Part shown: positions 21,939 to 32,758 of the stretch, one piece after another
How the letters are laid out: each line of letters starts with the position of its first letter
Numbering within the stretch: the stretch's first letter is position 1
Origin: Rhodosorus marinus
Taxonomy: Eukaryota > Rhodophyta > Stylonematophyceae > Stylonematales > Stylonemataceae
Direction: 5' to 3'
NCBI GenBank assembly: GCA_029953675.1
Contig: JAMWBK010000002.1
Span: 248,001-312,000, forward strand
DNA: 64,000 nt
Position numbers and translations under genes: made by a program
The notes under the pieces: generated by a model
Databases searched by the model: none
What the model saw: the letters and a program-made list of their open reading frames with translations, nothing else
Told to the model about the DNA's origin: nothing

Positions 21939-22607
21939 TCAGCCAGGAGAACATTCCGAATCATCCAATTCCTCTCCCAAGAGCAGCTGTGCGGGTTGAC
22001 ACGCAGCGTCATCCGGAGTACTCGCCGAGCAATTGAAAGTAATACCGCAGACGCGGTTGCCAATACTGCGCTTAGTACATTGTTGGTACTTTGGAAACCA
22101 GTAGAGCTCTTCCTCGAGAGTTGGTGGATGCTTCCCCTTGTGACCGATGACCAGGCAAAGTTGGGAATAAGAACAGCAATCAGGTACCATGAGTTCGCTG
22201 GGACAGAGCGTATGCATTTGATCTGGACATTTCACCCCTTCGGAACATCCTGTGTCCAGCTCATGAATCTGCCACCTGTCCCGTGGCCTCGGAGGGTAAC
22301 CATCGCAAGGCCAGAGACCGAGCTTCACCTTAGTTGGAAAGGCATCTTCAAGCAAAGGGTATACCCGAAACTCCAGGCAAGTCTCATCCTCAATTTGAAC
22401 CATTCTCGTCGACATCCGCCCGACAATGTCATTCGAACCACCCCACCGAAGATCGTAATCGTCCGTACCAAACTCTGGGAGAGCATAGTGCCTGTCCAAG
22501 TCATCCGCACAAGTCGCGTGCCCCGCCCAGGACCCAGCAACGAACAGAACAATTCCAGCTATGACTAACGACATCGCTCTATTGTGGATGCGAAACAGCA
22601 GCACCAT
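21939..22607 (-). CDS. Secreted Cys-rich protein
   Basis: A single-exon frame of 222 residues starts at the ATG at 22607. A hydrophobic core (MSLVIAGIVLFVAGSWAG) followed by HATCADD makes a credible signal peptide and cleavage site. The mature part has about 14 Cys, including a paired CC (VPDCCSYSQLC), several likely disulfide partners and acidic/proline loops, with no further membrane segment. This suggests an extracellular or vacuolar, disulfide-bonded domain. I do not recognise the family. The antisense frame (21996-22568) is a shadow of it. Confidence 0.55.
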   Translation of the reverse strand: MVLLFRIHNRAMSLVIAGIVLFVAGSWAGHATCADDLDRHYALPEFGTDDYDLRWGGSNDIVGRMSTRMVQIEDETCLEFRVYPLLEDAFPTKVKLGLWPCDGYPPRPRDRWQIHELDTGCSEGVKCPDQMHTLCPSELMVPDCCSYSQLCLVIGHKGKHPPTLEEELYWFPKYQQCTKRSIGNRVCGITFNCSASTPDDAACQPAQLLLGEELDDSECSPG

Positions 22608-25485
22608 AACAAGAAACGAATAATGCAGCCACCACCACAGCGGACCTCAAAGCTCCTGTTTCATTTTAGAAATGGACAGCGCTGCTCAGAAGCTCTTCTC
22701 GTCCTCCTCGGAGTATCTGAAACCAAGCTGCTCAGTTTTCACTCTGTTCCCTCACAATCTAACTTTGTCATTCCTTATAAACCCTCCTGTTTACCAAGCT
22801 CTGCTCTTCAAAAGCACATTGACCAGGTATGCCCGACCTCCCATTCGTCACCAAAAAAACTACTTTTGCCCTCAACCCCAATTAAAATCGCTAGTCAAAC
22901 GGGTGAAAAAGTCTTGTCAGTCCGAGAGACAAAACCTGAACTAGGACCCCTGTTCACGAAGTGCACACTGCCAAAGCTGTGCCAACAGCTAATTCGTCGT
23001 TCACTTCCAACAACAACCGGCAAGGGAGCTTCAAGACTTAGTCCACGTTTTCCCAATAGAGAACGTCAATATGGGGTTTCGGACTCTGACCATTTCACGC
23101 CATGTTGAGATGGTGTCATTTCTATATCCAAAACCGGTCATTGATCTTCAGTCAATCACGTTCTTCTTGATATTTTTTTCTTTCATATCTTCACAGTCTT
23201 TTCTCTCCTAAAGAGAAGAGAGAGCTCCTAACTTCAAATAGGATGTTAAGTCGCTAAGACTGGCGATGAAAGCAGAGCACTTGGCCCTAGAGGAGTGTGT
23301 TCACCCCCAAGCGATAAGGACAAACCTCATCGTGCAGGAATCCAACTGTATCGAAAATTCAGTTGGTTAAGGAAAATATGAGTGGTTAATCAGAAAGCTT
23401 ATTTTTGGATGAATTTAGGTATGACAAGCTGTCTCTTTGGTTATGGTCATGATTACGGCTATTGGTTTTTTTAAATATTGAGATTTTTTGACTGTTTTTA
23501 TCTAGATTTGTTCTTGTTTTGTTTCAAGAAGTCTCAGATCTATGTCTTGTTCTATTTTGTGTATTTCGTTTTTTGGGGGGTTTGGATTTCTTGAGGAAAG
23601 CCTACCGTCTTGTTAAGCGGTTTGGGATGGGGTTGGCACGTACTACAAACAGGGCCAAAGGAATCAGTGGACACGGAGGCGCTCACCAACGCTGAGGCTT
23701 TGTGATCTGCACTGGCTTCATCGGTTTGTCCTCTTAGTTCTAGAGGTCTTCAGATTCTTAAATAGTGCCGTGGGGTGGTTGGTTGTGAGAGGGTTACAGT
23801 GGCTGTCGTGATGAGTTTCATCGAGAGTATGATTCTTTGGCTCTGAATTTCTGGCGCGGTAACGCTACCTTAGTTCTGGATACGAGGTCTTTGCGGATTT
23901 CCTAGCGTACCTCATTCGGGGACCACAGCCTCCGATCAAATCGATATGATAACAGGGCCTTGCTGTCAATCACCCATGTCTTCCTTGCATTCACCAATGG
24001 AACGACTTCCTAAAGTGTTAGAAGTAGTCTTTGTTTGGAATTGCATCGAGCTGATCCTCGTATGTGTTGAGTTGATGTGCTTCTTGGTTTAATTCTGAGT
24101 CAAACATGTTCAGGGTTTAGATCCTTTCGCACTTGCAAACCGTGCGCTGAGACCTATGCTGCGAGTTCAGATTCGCGGCAATAACCGGAAAACCGAGAAC
24201 GCTGCAGATGGTCTCATCGGCGCGGTTCGTGATTTAGAAACAAGCTGGACCCTGAACACGAACCATGGACTCTCTAGTTGAGCTTTTCAAACTTGTCGTT
24301 TGTAACTGTTCTCGCGGACCATCGTAAGCATTGGGTTGAGGTGCTTGTGGTTGAACCTTGAGTCTGTCGCGGTCACATTCCAGGTCAATCCTCACTCACA
24401 AACCGTGCGATGAAAACCAACTGTTTAGATTCAGAGTAGCAGCCGCCTGCAGAACTAACCGGAAACTTAATTGGTCTCATCGCGCGGTTCGTGATTTAGA
24501 AAGAACACGGACAATCGACTCTCCATTCCAGCTCAGCGTCTTCCATCAAAACATTATGGTCGTCACTGTCTACTGCCAACATTTTAAAAGCTCCAGATTG
24601 AGGATTTCAAGGGCTCCTTACGTTGGCGTCCCCCATAAAACCGATTTCCAACTTGACGATGTCGCTCGATATGTATGTTTTACCGCCTCTTCCCGGTCCT
24701 TGGCACACCCCCGAACTCGCGCTTCACCACATCCTGCTACACTGCCTGTACAGAAGACTCACCAACAACATCCCGCGATTCAGCTCTTCAAGAATAACTT
24801 CCAAACAAAAAAAAAAGAAAAAGTGAGGGCCTGCCTGCAAGCGGAAAACTGAATGCATCGGCTCAACGCAGAACCCGCGAAAACCGGTAAGCTATAAAAG
24901 AAAGTCGACATAAAAGCATTTTGACAATGTCACACCTCCCACCTCCCCAACCCCCAAAGCCCCGCCCGCTACACTCTCCCACCCTTCCCTCCTCATCATG
25001 CCTCAAGTCAATCAAATTCCCACGGCAATCCTGAATTAACAGACTTTTTCGTTGACCAACTTTCGATGACGAACATGGCCAACACCATCGACTGGAACAT
25101 TCGCCTAGAGTGTGACCAAAAAGCCTTTCCAAACTACATTTTTCTTGGCCAAATTCTCAGCTCATGAAGGTTTGTTGAAAAAACTGGCTCGTACTTGCTA
25201 GGACCCTTGCCATAGGCGCAACAGCAGCTTGGCCCCAAAAATTCATGAACGAAATAAACCAAGTGGAGAACATTCGTCGCCCCCGACCAAAATTGCTCCT
25301 CAAAAAGTTCTAAACGAGCGATCCAAGGGAACATTGGCTTTCAATATATGGCCAATCTAACAGACCACTTGCTTGGCCAAAAATACCAGGTCAAATGTTC
25401 CAATGAATTTTGGCGAAGCTTGTAACTTGTTGATCGGTGGCAAAGCAAAGTCGTATGGTATCGATGGGTTGGAGGCGAGACGTAG
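22608..25485. other. Long gene-poor stretch
   Basis: About 2.9 kb without a gene I can support. A plus frame starting inside the promoter of the secreted protein (to about 23108) is Ser/Lys-rich and unsupported. A diverged direct duplication lies at 24055-24270 and 24330-24520 (see the repeat entry). A polypurine-A patch lies near 24805-24825. The coding signal of the CBM-phosphatase gene begins only at the right edge, so an upstream leader exon for that gene could be hidden here. Confidence 0.4.
24055..24520. repeat. Diverged direct duplication, two copies
   Basis: Two copies about 250 bases apart share, in the same order, a GTTGAG..GTGCTT block, CAAACCGTGCG, TAACCGGAAA and GCGCGGTTCGTGATTTAGAAA. 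The first lies near 24055-24245 and the second near 24330-24505. Between shared blocks the copies have diverged with insertions. Neither copy encodes a convincing protein. Confidence 0.7.
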
Positions 25486-26973
25486 ATGCTTGACCCGATG
25501 GGCGTGAACGTCAGTCAGATGGAGGATAAAGGAATAGCGATCCTTTACCGATCAGGATGGGACGGATGTTATCTCCACTACACCGATGATGATGGACAGA
25601 CGTGGACGGATCTACCTGGAGTACCATTCGAGAAGTGGTATGGCGGCTGCAGTATTCGCGCTTCACCAATTCACAAACGATCATCTAAAACCTCACGCCA
25701 TGCTTCTTGAATGTTTCAAACCAGTGACGAAGGGGAAGGATGGTATCGAGTTTTTCTTGAGTCCAAAGAGCGGATATCCTTTGCCGTCAACGACGGAGGT
25801 GGTAACTGGGACAACCCCAGAAAGCAGAAAAACTATGAGATCACTTCGACCGGCTCTTATGTATTGAAAGGTGGTAGAGTCTCGACTCTTACAACAGATG
25901 GTGTGAACTAAAGGCTCATCTATTCGAGCTCTCCGCAACCCCCGTTCTGAGCTGAGAAATCGCATCGTTCCCCCGCGCCCAACGTGTAATCTCAGGAATT
26001 AACCGAGTTCTGGTAGTCTCCGATCTCGACGGTACGATGATTGGAGATGATCATGGTACGAAGGACTTCTCGGAAATATGGTACAGAGAGCTATCCCTTC
26101 GTGAAGGTCAACTAGTGTACAACACCGGAAGATCGCTGAGCTCGTACGTTCAGGTTCAGAAGGAGAAAGGCCTTCCTCAGCCTACGGCCCTTATCACGGC
26201 CGTGGGGAGCGAGATTTACTGGATTTCTAACTCCAATGAGGTAGTTCTCGATGAAGAATGGGCTCAATCTTTGAGGAACAACGGTTGGAATCGCGAGACT
26301 GTTGTATCGGTACGCTTGCCCATTGGAAAAACAAACGGCGCAACGCAGCAGAGTTCGTGGTTTAACTAACTGCCAATCCCCGAATCAACCAATCTAGGCT
26401 TGTGATGATGTGGTGGCCTCTGACAAGGCTCATTACAGACCGGCTGACGAGCAGTTGGAGTTCAAGATTGTACTTGGAGTGAAGAAGTCGGATCTAGACG
26501 AGGTCCAGTCATCAATATCAAGCCGAATTGAAGCCGATGGTTGCAAAGCAAAACTTGTAGTTAGCGGGAGTGGCGAGTGGAGGTGAGCAGGCATACTCGC
26601 ATTGCTCTACCACAATATGTTCCCTCTTCATCAGCGTTTGGAAATTTGCCACTGACGACAAGCCTCCTCCTCTTCCAGGTTTCTGGACATCTTGAGCCCG
26701 ACGGCTGGGAAGTTGTCTGCGATGCAACGAGTGAGAGAGAAGCTCGGTTTCGGGCCAGAACAAACTGTAGCGTGCGGAGATTCTGGTAATGATATTGCGA
26801 TGATGGAGGGTAGCGAACGCGCGATTATCGTTGGTAACGCACAGGAGGAGCTCATGGATTGGTACAGGTCGAACAAAGACGGCAACGAGGATCGTATTTA
26901 TGTATCCGATAAGAGATGTGCACACGCAATTGTTCAAGGCTTGCGGAGCATGGGGTTTGTCGTAGACAATTAG
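25486..26973 (+). CDS. Starch-binding CBM25/53 domain fused to sucrose-phosphatase-like HAD enzyme
   Basis: Several short exons splice in frame. The first two hold one carbohydrate-binding module: ILYRSGWDGCYLHYTDDDGQ with WTDLPG, then an exon with WYRVFLESKERISFAVNDG and WDNPRKQKNYEI, the CBM25/53 pattern of starch synthase III. The next exon joins at GAT G|GA ATT and begins VLVVSDLDGTM, HAD motif I. YNTGRSLSSY supplies motif II, SPTAGKLSAM the motif III Lys, and CGDSGNDIAMM motif IV. A late NAQEELMDWY matches sucrose-6-phosphate phosphatases. The C-terminal SPP domain of plants is absent, and the protein ends at VVDN. Catalytic residues are all present. The inferred role is a phosphatase held on starch; the true substrate is uncertain. 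Upstream exons may be missing. Confidence 0.82.
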
Positions 26974-27271
26974 CGTCGAGATGGAAGCCGGAGCTCCTGA
27001 TGGTGGACCTCGTCCACCGGACACAAAAAAGCTCAAGTTGTGCACTTTAATGTACATCCATCACAACCCATCAACACGGGTCGTCAAGTAAAATCGGAAA
27101 TTACCAATATCCCTTGAGCAACTTGCAAGCCCGGACGTTACCAACGAAATTAGAGGAGCAGACCGGGAGCTGGAAAAGCTCCGATTACTTGCGCAAGTGA
27201 TTATTTGCAGTTGGGAGCCATTGCACAAGGCATCCTCACAGAAAAGTTAAACCGCGATTCCACTACCAAAA

Positions 27272-28946
27272 TCAAGAAAATGACTGAGTTAGGCCTATCT
27301 GCAACCCGTTCTTCTCTCTGTCACTTCCAGAAGATCGAACAACATGGCACCAGTTCAGTTCCAATCTGCCTATAGGCAGCGCGGCAGTAATGCCAACGCC
27401 CACGGACGCCCTTGTGCTTTCAAACCACGACGTCGGCTTCAAAACCTGCGCGACGACAACAACAGAACAGACCACAAAAAGGATTTTTCCAAACATTTCA
27501 ATTACGGTTCGGATCCAGAGGATTGCTGATGACTTCTTGAACGCCTGCCTACCTTAGGAGTCAACGACTCAAGGCTGTTCACGTCACCCACCATGCCCCA
27601 GACGTGGGCCTTTGCAAGGACCGTCCTTAGCAATCCACTCATACCGATAGGGATCGCAAGACCCATAAACATGGTAGTATAAAACTCTGCGCCCAGCGGA
27701 TCCCTTCCGTCATGTTCTCCAACTCCGCGACTTCGAAACCCTCTCATCGACGCTGGGCCCCCAACAATGAAACGATCAATGACATGTACAGGACCACCCC
27801 TAGGAAGCCTATTGATCATTCCCATCTTGGCACAGCTGTTAAAGACTAGGCCAGATTGACCAAGTGGGAGATGAACTGGAATTCGATAAAGAGATGGAGA
27901 CCCTCAGAGCTCCAGGGGACAACAGCTCCCGTAAGAGATCGAGGAGCACTTACGTTGGCCTTCGTATTCGTGAAGAAAGTGCCGAGCATCTCCGAAGAGT
28001 CCGGCGAGTTCCGCTTTGACTGAGGAGAACAATCCGAAGTTGGGGCTGAGTGGATTGTCTCTGAGGTCAATGACAGACGCCGCTGTAACCGCGCTCTTAA
28101 AGCTATGACCGCACTGCTCCCTTATCTTGGCTCCAGATGAGTTCGGTGCTTGTCCAACCTTTGATTGTATGAATGGAATGTCATCAGTGGACTGATCTGT
28201 TGTCCGGGAAGAGCGGGTGCTCTCAAAATTACTTACATTTCTCCATGAAGCTTCGTACGAAAGCGTAAGGAGCGGAAGCGATAGAATGACGTCTGCACCG
28301 TACTTGTCGACGGTGTAAGAGAGTTTTTCCTCGGTGGAGTAGAGACGGAATCCGAGACTCGACGCCAAATCGAACAAGAACGGCTTTGTGAATTCCAGTG
28401 CAAAGTAGTTCTTAGATCCGATGCTGGAGCTCGCGCTAGAGGTCATGGAGGTAGGACTAGCTCCGGCATTTGCACGCAGGGTTTCCAACCTCCCAAAGAC
28501 ATTTCTGATGTGGAAACTTCCGCCTACAGTCGTATCCTGGATGAGAAAGCAGTTGTTTTCATTGAGCTCGAAGTTATGATCTGCCAAAGGAGAACCGAGT
28601 GTCGGGCAGCCAATACCCCGAAGCTTCCTCCGCTTTCAGTTCCAACGGTTATGCTTGTTCTCTGCTTCTCTTCAACCGAGAAAATCACATCCGTCTTGCC
28701 CTTCTCCTCGGACTCCTCCAAGTATGCTTCGACGGACTCAAACGTGTCGGTCTGTTTAACTGCCTCAATAACTTCGCTTAGCTTCTCCAAGATCGATCCA
28801 AACGTATCTCCCTCGCCAGAAAGGCGTAGGATCCATTCCAGAAAGTCTGGCCTTGTCCTCTTTGAACCAAGGACTTGGACACCACCAATCTGAAGATCAG
28901 CTCCCAGGGCCTTCTCCAGCTGGCTCTCAGTGATCTCCTCTTCCAT
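27272..28946 (-). CDS. SAM50: SAM50/Tob55 outer-membrane beta-barrel assembly protein
   Basis: SAM50 is the Omp85-family core of the sorting and assembly machinery that inserts beta-barrels into the mitochondrial outer membrane. The gene starts at the ATG at 28946 and has several short introns. The N-terminal part (DLQIGGVQVLGSKRTRPDFL, then DVIFSVEEKQ) is a single POTRA-like domain. Barrel strands follow (KNYFALEFTKPFLFDLASSL, SFKSAVTAASVIDLRDNP). The C-terminal third has the L6 loop signature IDRFIVGGPASMRGFRSRGVG with the conserved RGF, and the last strands VGVGITAALPIGRLELNW and GLQIGLTQSFS, ending in an aromatic-like barrel terminus. A plastid OEP80/TOC75-type Omp85 is the alternative. 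The short single POTRA and the IDRF-GGP loop favour SAM50. Confidence 0.88.
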
Positions 28947-30038
28947 TTGTATCTCTCCAGTTCGTTACCGATCGAACAGCCAGACAAAAAAAAGAAAAAA
29001 GAAAAAAACCAAACAAGACTCGATCACCTCACCACTTCAATCATCACGATCAGGACGACTACTCTTAGGCTTATCCCGATAAAAGATCAGAGTCAATAGA
29101 GATCGTGACAATGGAATTTGTCGTTCCTGTGCACAAGTCGTGATCATTCAAGTTCTGCTGTTAAAAGTTCCACTCATGGATCATAGTTTCCACCCATCAT
29201 TCTAAAACCGATATCGACTTCTCCCGTATAGTACGCTTTCGTTTTCTTCACTAGCTGCTTTGCGGTACTGGATATTGGTGCTAAAAGGTGTAGACGATCT
29301 TCATAGAGTGATCGCTTGTTGTTGAAGATCGGAATATGAATAGACTGGATTTAGCAAACTAGGATTGTTCTACTTGAACTTCTTAAGCGAAACCCAAGGC
29401 CGCAATGCCTACCAAGTGTCAATCACCAGAAGACGATGCCGACGGTCAGAGGAGACCAGTTCATCAGTTTGATTATTTGTTGCGAAAGAGCGTCTTCTAT
29501 TGAATTGAATGGGTCAGCTGTAGCAAGCTAGGGTTTTTCCTTGAACGTCGAAAACGGACGATCCATCGTCCGGATCGGCACCGGCGTTCTACAAGCGGGA
29601 AGGGCTGTCAGAGAAGGCGGCTTCTCCAAGTGAACGATCGATTCTCCCATAAACACTGAGAGATCGCTAATCAACCTTGAGAGTCACTGTCTGAACTAAA
29701 TCAGAAGAGCAAAACCGTCAGAGAAGGGTAATCCTTCCCGTTGGTTGAGACCCAGCTAAGCCTCCCTCCCCTCTCTCTCTCTCTCTGTCTCTCACACGCT
29801 ATCAGCAAACCTCTCGTCACCTTTACATGCAGCGAGTGTTGAAGTGGTTCCCGACACTGATCATCAGACCTTCACATTCTTCTCAACAGCTTGTTCTCCT
29901 CTGGAGAAGATGAGATACTGACCTGAGAGCGGGTGACTGGATGGAGGTTTTAGGAGGATTTGGGTAGGCGCTCTTCTGGTTTAGTATTATGTCAATGTGG
30001 CTAGTTGATAAAGCACTGTGAGGTTTTGTTCTACCAAG
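28947..30038. other. Divergent intergenic region
   Basis: It lies between SAM50 (minus) and the RNA triphosphatase (plus) and presumably carries both promoters. An A/G-rich patch sits at 28985-29010 and a short CT microsatellite at about 29768-29795. No gene was recognised. Confidence 0.5.
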
Positions 30039-31339
30039 ATGACGGAGTACCGGCCGTTTGAGGAAGCGAAAGGTGTATTTCGATCTTCACGACCTCCTCT
30101 TCGTCACAATCCGTTTTTGCTAAGCAAGTCTGGAGGGGATGCGAATGTAAGGAAGCGTCCGAGGGAAGGGGAACAGGTTGGAAATAAAAATTCTGGAGAT
30201 CAGCCGAATCGAGCCGCCCCAGCTCAGAAGTCGACGTCGATCTTGACTCTCTTCGATCACCCGCCTGTTCACTCGGACGTGGTGTATGTCCTGGTTGATT
30301 TGATCTTAAGACAGGACCCGAGCCGGTTGAAAGGAAAGAACTTGGTATGTATTCTCTTCTCCAAATGAACCTCAAGCGAACAGATAAGGCTAATCGCTGA
30401 CCCTCTTACTTCCTTGGACTTGTCCTGCCCCAGGAAATAGAGTCAAAGTTGGGAATAATCTATGACAAAAGCAGTGGAAGTCGAGTCGCTGACGATATTC
30501 CAGTATGTACGAACTCAGCTCTAAGATCAGCATATCATCAAGACATGCGATTCAGTTCGACGGTCAACCTCCAGAGTTTCAAAACTATAAACGAAATGCT
30601 GAACAAATGGGTGATAAAGAGCCCCAGACGCTCGGAGATCGACTGCAAACACGTCACGGACGTGGATACCTATTACGAGAACGGGGCGAGAGAAACTAAA
30701 CGGGTTAAGCCATCGGATGGCGTTGGAACAAGGTGAATCAACACGGTAGTATCTATCGCTCTCGCAACTCAAAGGAGTTGTCCATCGCAGCACGGAATAC
30801 TGATACCAACGCTTCGTGTTCATCTATGAAGGGTACTACGCAAGCAGCGGCTCGCCGATCTCAACGTAACCTGCCCGTTATCTCAATACGACCTGAGATA
30901 TTCGCTTTCTTCAGAAGAAGACCTCGCGAAATCGGGATCCAGTCGCGCTAGGTCAAGGAGGACGAAGAATCGACAGTCTTATCGGTTCTCAAATGTCGTT
31001 ATCGATATCACAGCGGTGAGTATATGGGGGACTGCGCCTAAAAACCGCCTTCACCCGCAAGTTTGCTGACCTGGGAGATCGTCATGGCGCCAGGTCGAAC
31101 TTGAGGAACCGTTGACTTCAGAGGGAGATAAGCTGGTTTCTGTGGGTGTTCCGCAGAATACGTTCGAAGTCGAGGTTGAGCTAATCTATCCCGATGGTTT
31201 CGACCTTCTTAGGGAATGTGAACACATCAAGGTCCGGAAAGAGCAGGGCGACTCTGTGCATACTTCATCATTGCACAAGCTCTTGCAAGAACTCGTCGAC
31301 ACCGTGAGGGGAATCCTTACAGCTACGGACAGGAGATGA
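30039..31339 (+). CDS. CET1: mRNA capping enzyme, Cet1-type RNA 5'-triphosphatase
   Basis: This enzyme removes the gamma phosphate of nascent pre-mRNA, the first step of capping, using a metal-dependent tunnel fold. Exons are about 30039-30344, 30434-about 30735, about 30830-31013 and about 31094-31339. Motif A (EIESKLG, E-x-E-x-K) opens exon 2. The middle exon has KQRLADLNVTCPLSQYDLRYS and NRQSYRFSNVVIDIT, both classic for the Cet1 family. The last exon carries motif C (FEVEVEL, E-x-E-x-E). The first exon is a basic, Pro-rich linker leading to TLFDHPPVHSDVVYV, which matches the family's entry helix. Metazoa and land plants use a Cys-phosphatase type fused to guanylyltransferase, and no such fusion is seen here. 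Start at MTEYRPF. Confidence 0.92.
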
Positions 31340-31596
31340 GAGAGATCACCGACTCATGCTCATATAACCCATTCGAACAACGAGAAACACCAAAGTTTTG
31401 AAGTCTAACAACAAGATCTACGAACCCACCAACTTTGCTCACCCCGGCAGTGTTGGTCACAAGCGGCTCAAGAATATACTATCGCACACGCTTCCTGCTT
31501 TCAGAGCCCGAGCACGAAGACGACAAAACAGGGCCAGAGGTTGATCGCTGTGGTTCCTTTTGTCAGACCTGCTTGTCGTCTTGGAATCGATAATGT

Positions 31597-32758
31597 CTAC
31601 TTAACGTCACAGATATTGAGCATGTAGACTTCAGCTGGAGTGTGGGTGTTTCTTACGCATTCCAGATTGTGCTCCTGAGATTCCGACCAAAGCATAAAGC
31701 AGGAAACCGCAGTACAGAGTCAGTAAGAAGATATCGGGCGGCTATAATGTGTGAGCAAGATTTGAAAGATCGAAGAACAGGGCGCTGGATTTTGATCGTC
31801 AAGGCAACTGTGCTATTCATCCATACGCCTTACTCCATTCATCTGGAGCTTTGGTTGGGGATAGAAGAGGTTCTAACCTGAATCGTTTTCAAAAACTTCT
31901 CAATGTCATCAACTCCGCGTCGTTGTGAAATAATCAGGACTTTTGTCTTCTTCTCAGCGAGTCTTGAGATGGTTTTCGCGATATCGGCCCACGCCCCTTC
32001 CTTGTAAGTTATGTCAGCTCCAAGAATCCAGTCCCAAGAGGTACTTTCCAAGGGTTTCATGTCCTCCTCCACACCCCAGCGAAGCTGGCGGAAGGAAACA
32101 TTCTTCAGGGCACCGTTTGCTCTTACGTTTTCTTTCGCCAACTCCAGCATTCCTGTTATTGATGCGCAGAAAACCAGACGAAGGGCACCGTGAGTACCAA
32201 AAAGCCAGCACTTGGTTCGCTAGCTGGGCGTCGCTTACTGGGGTCCCCATCGGTGCATGTAACCTTGGCTCCAAGCTTTTCTACAGCAATTGTTGTCAGA
32301 CCCGTTCCTGTGCCCAGCTCGAGGACATTGGATCTATTCAGAGCTGCCCTTGGAACTTTCGTGGATAGATATCTGGACATCTTTTCTCCGGCGGGCCATA
32401 CAACCACTCCGGTTGAAGTTTCGCTCGGATTACCCCAGAGCTGCTTGATAAGCACGGGCCTTTTTCCAATCAGCAGTACTCGCTCATCCATATATATAGA
32501 GTCAAAGTCATAGTCCTCGGAAAACACACTCTGCGGGTTTGAGACGACATACTGAGCTGTTTTCACTAAAACCGGCATCGGCGGTAAAGAATCCAGCCAT
32601 GGCACAAGACTGCCCGCGATCAACGCCGCACCAACCGTTGCGGCAGCAACCCCACGATTCAGGGGCACGGGATTCCTCACCGCGCAGGTCACCACTGCAC
32701 GACGATGACCGCAGGGGTTTGAACTGGTTACAGACAGAAAACAAAGCTCTTTATACAT
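31597..32758 (-). CDS. Family-16 SAM methyltransferase (METTL21/FAM86-like), probably membrane-anchored or organellar
   Basis: Three exons are joined by phase: 32758 to about 32231, about 32148-31878, and 31674-31597. The start is MYKELCFLS. The N-terminus is basic, then a hydrophobic Ala-rich stretch (AAATVGAALIAGSLVPW) suggests a leader or anchor. The SAM-binding motif I is NVLELGTGTGLTTIAVEKLG with the acidic TDGDP loop. Exon 2 supplies MLELAKENVRANG and WDWILGADITY, the D-x-x-Y signature of protein lysine methyltransferases in this family. The short last exon ends in the strand VYMLNICDVK. The target protein is unknown. The leader and the N-terminal segment before the catalytic domain are longer than in cytosolic METTL21 proteins. 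Confidence 0.85.

Noticed and set aside
22584-23108. A 174-codon plus frame running out of the secreted Cys-rich gene's 5' end
   Set aside because: Ser/Lys-rich composition, antisense start inside another gene, no motif.
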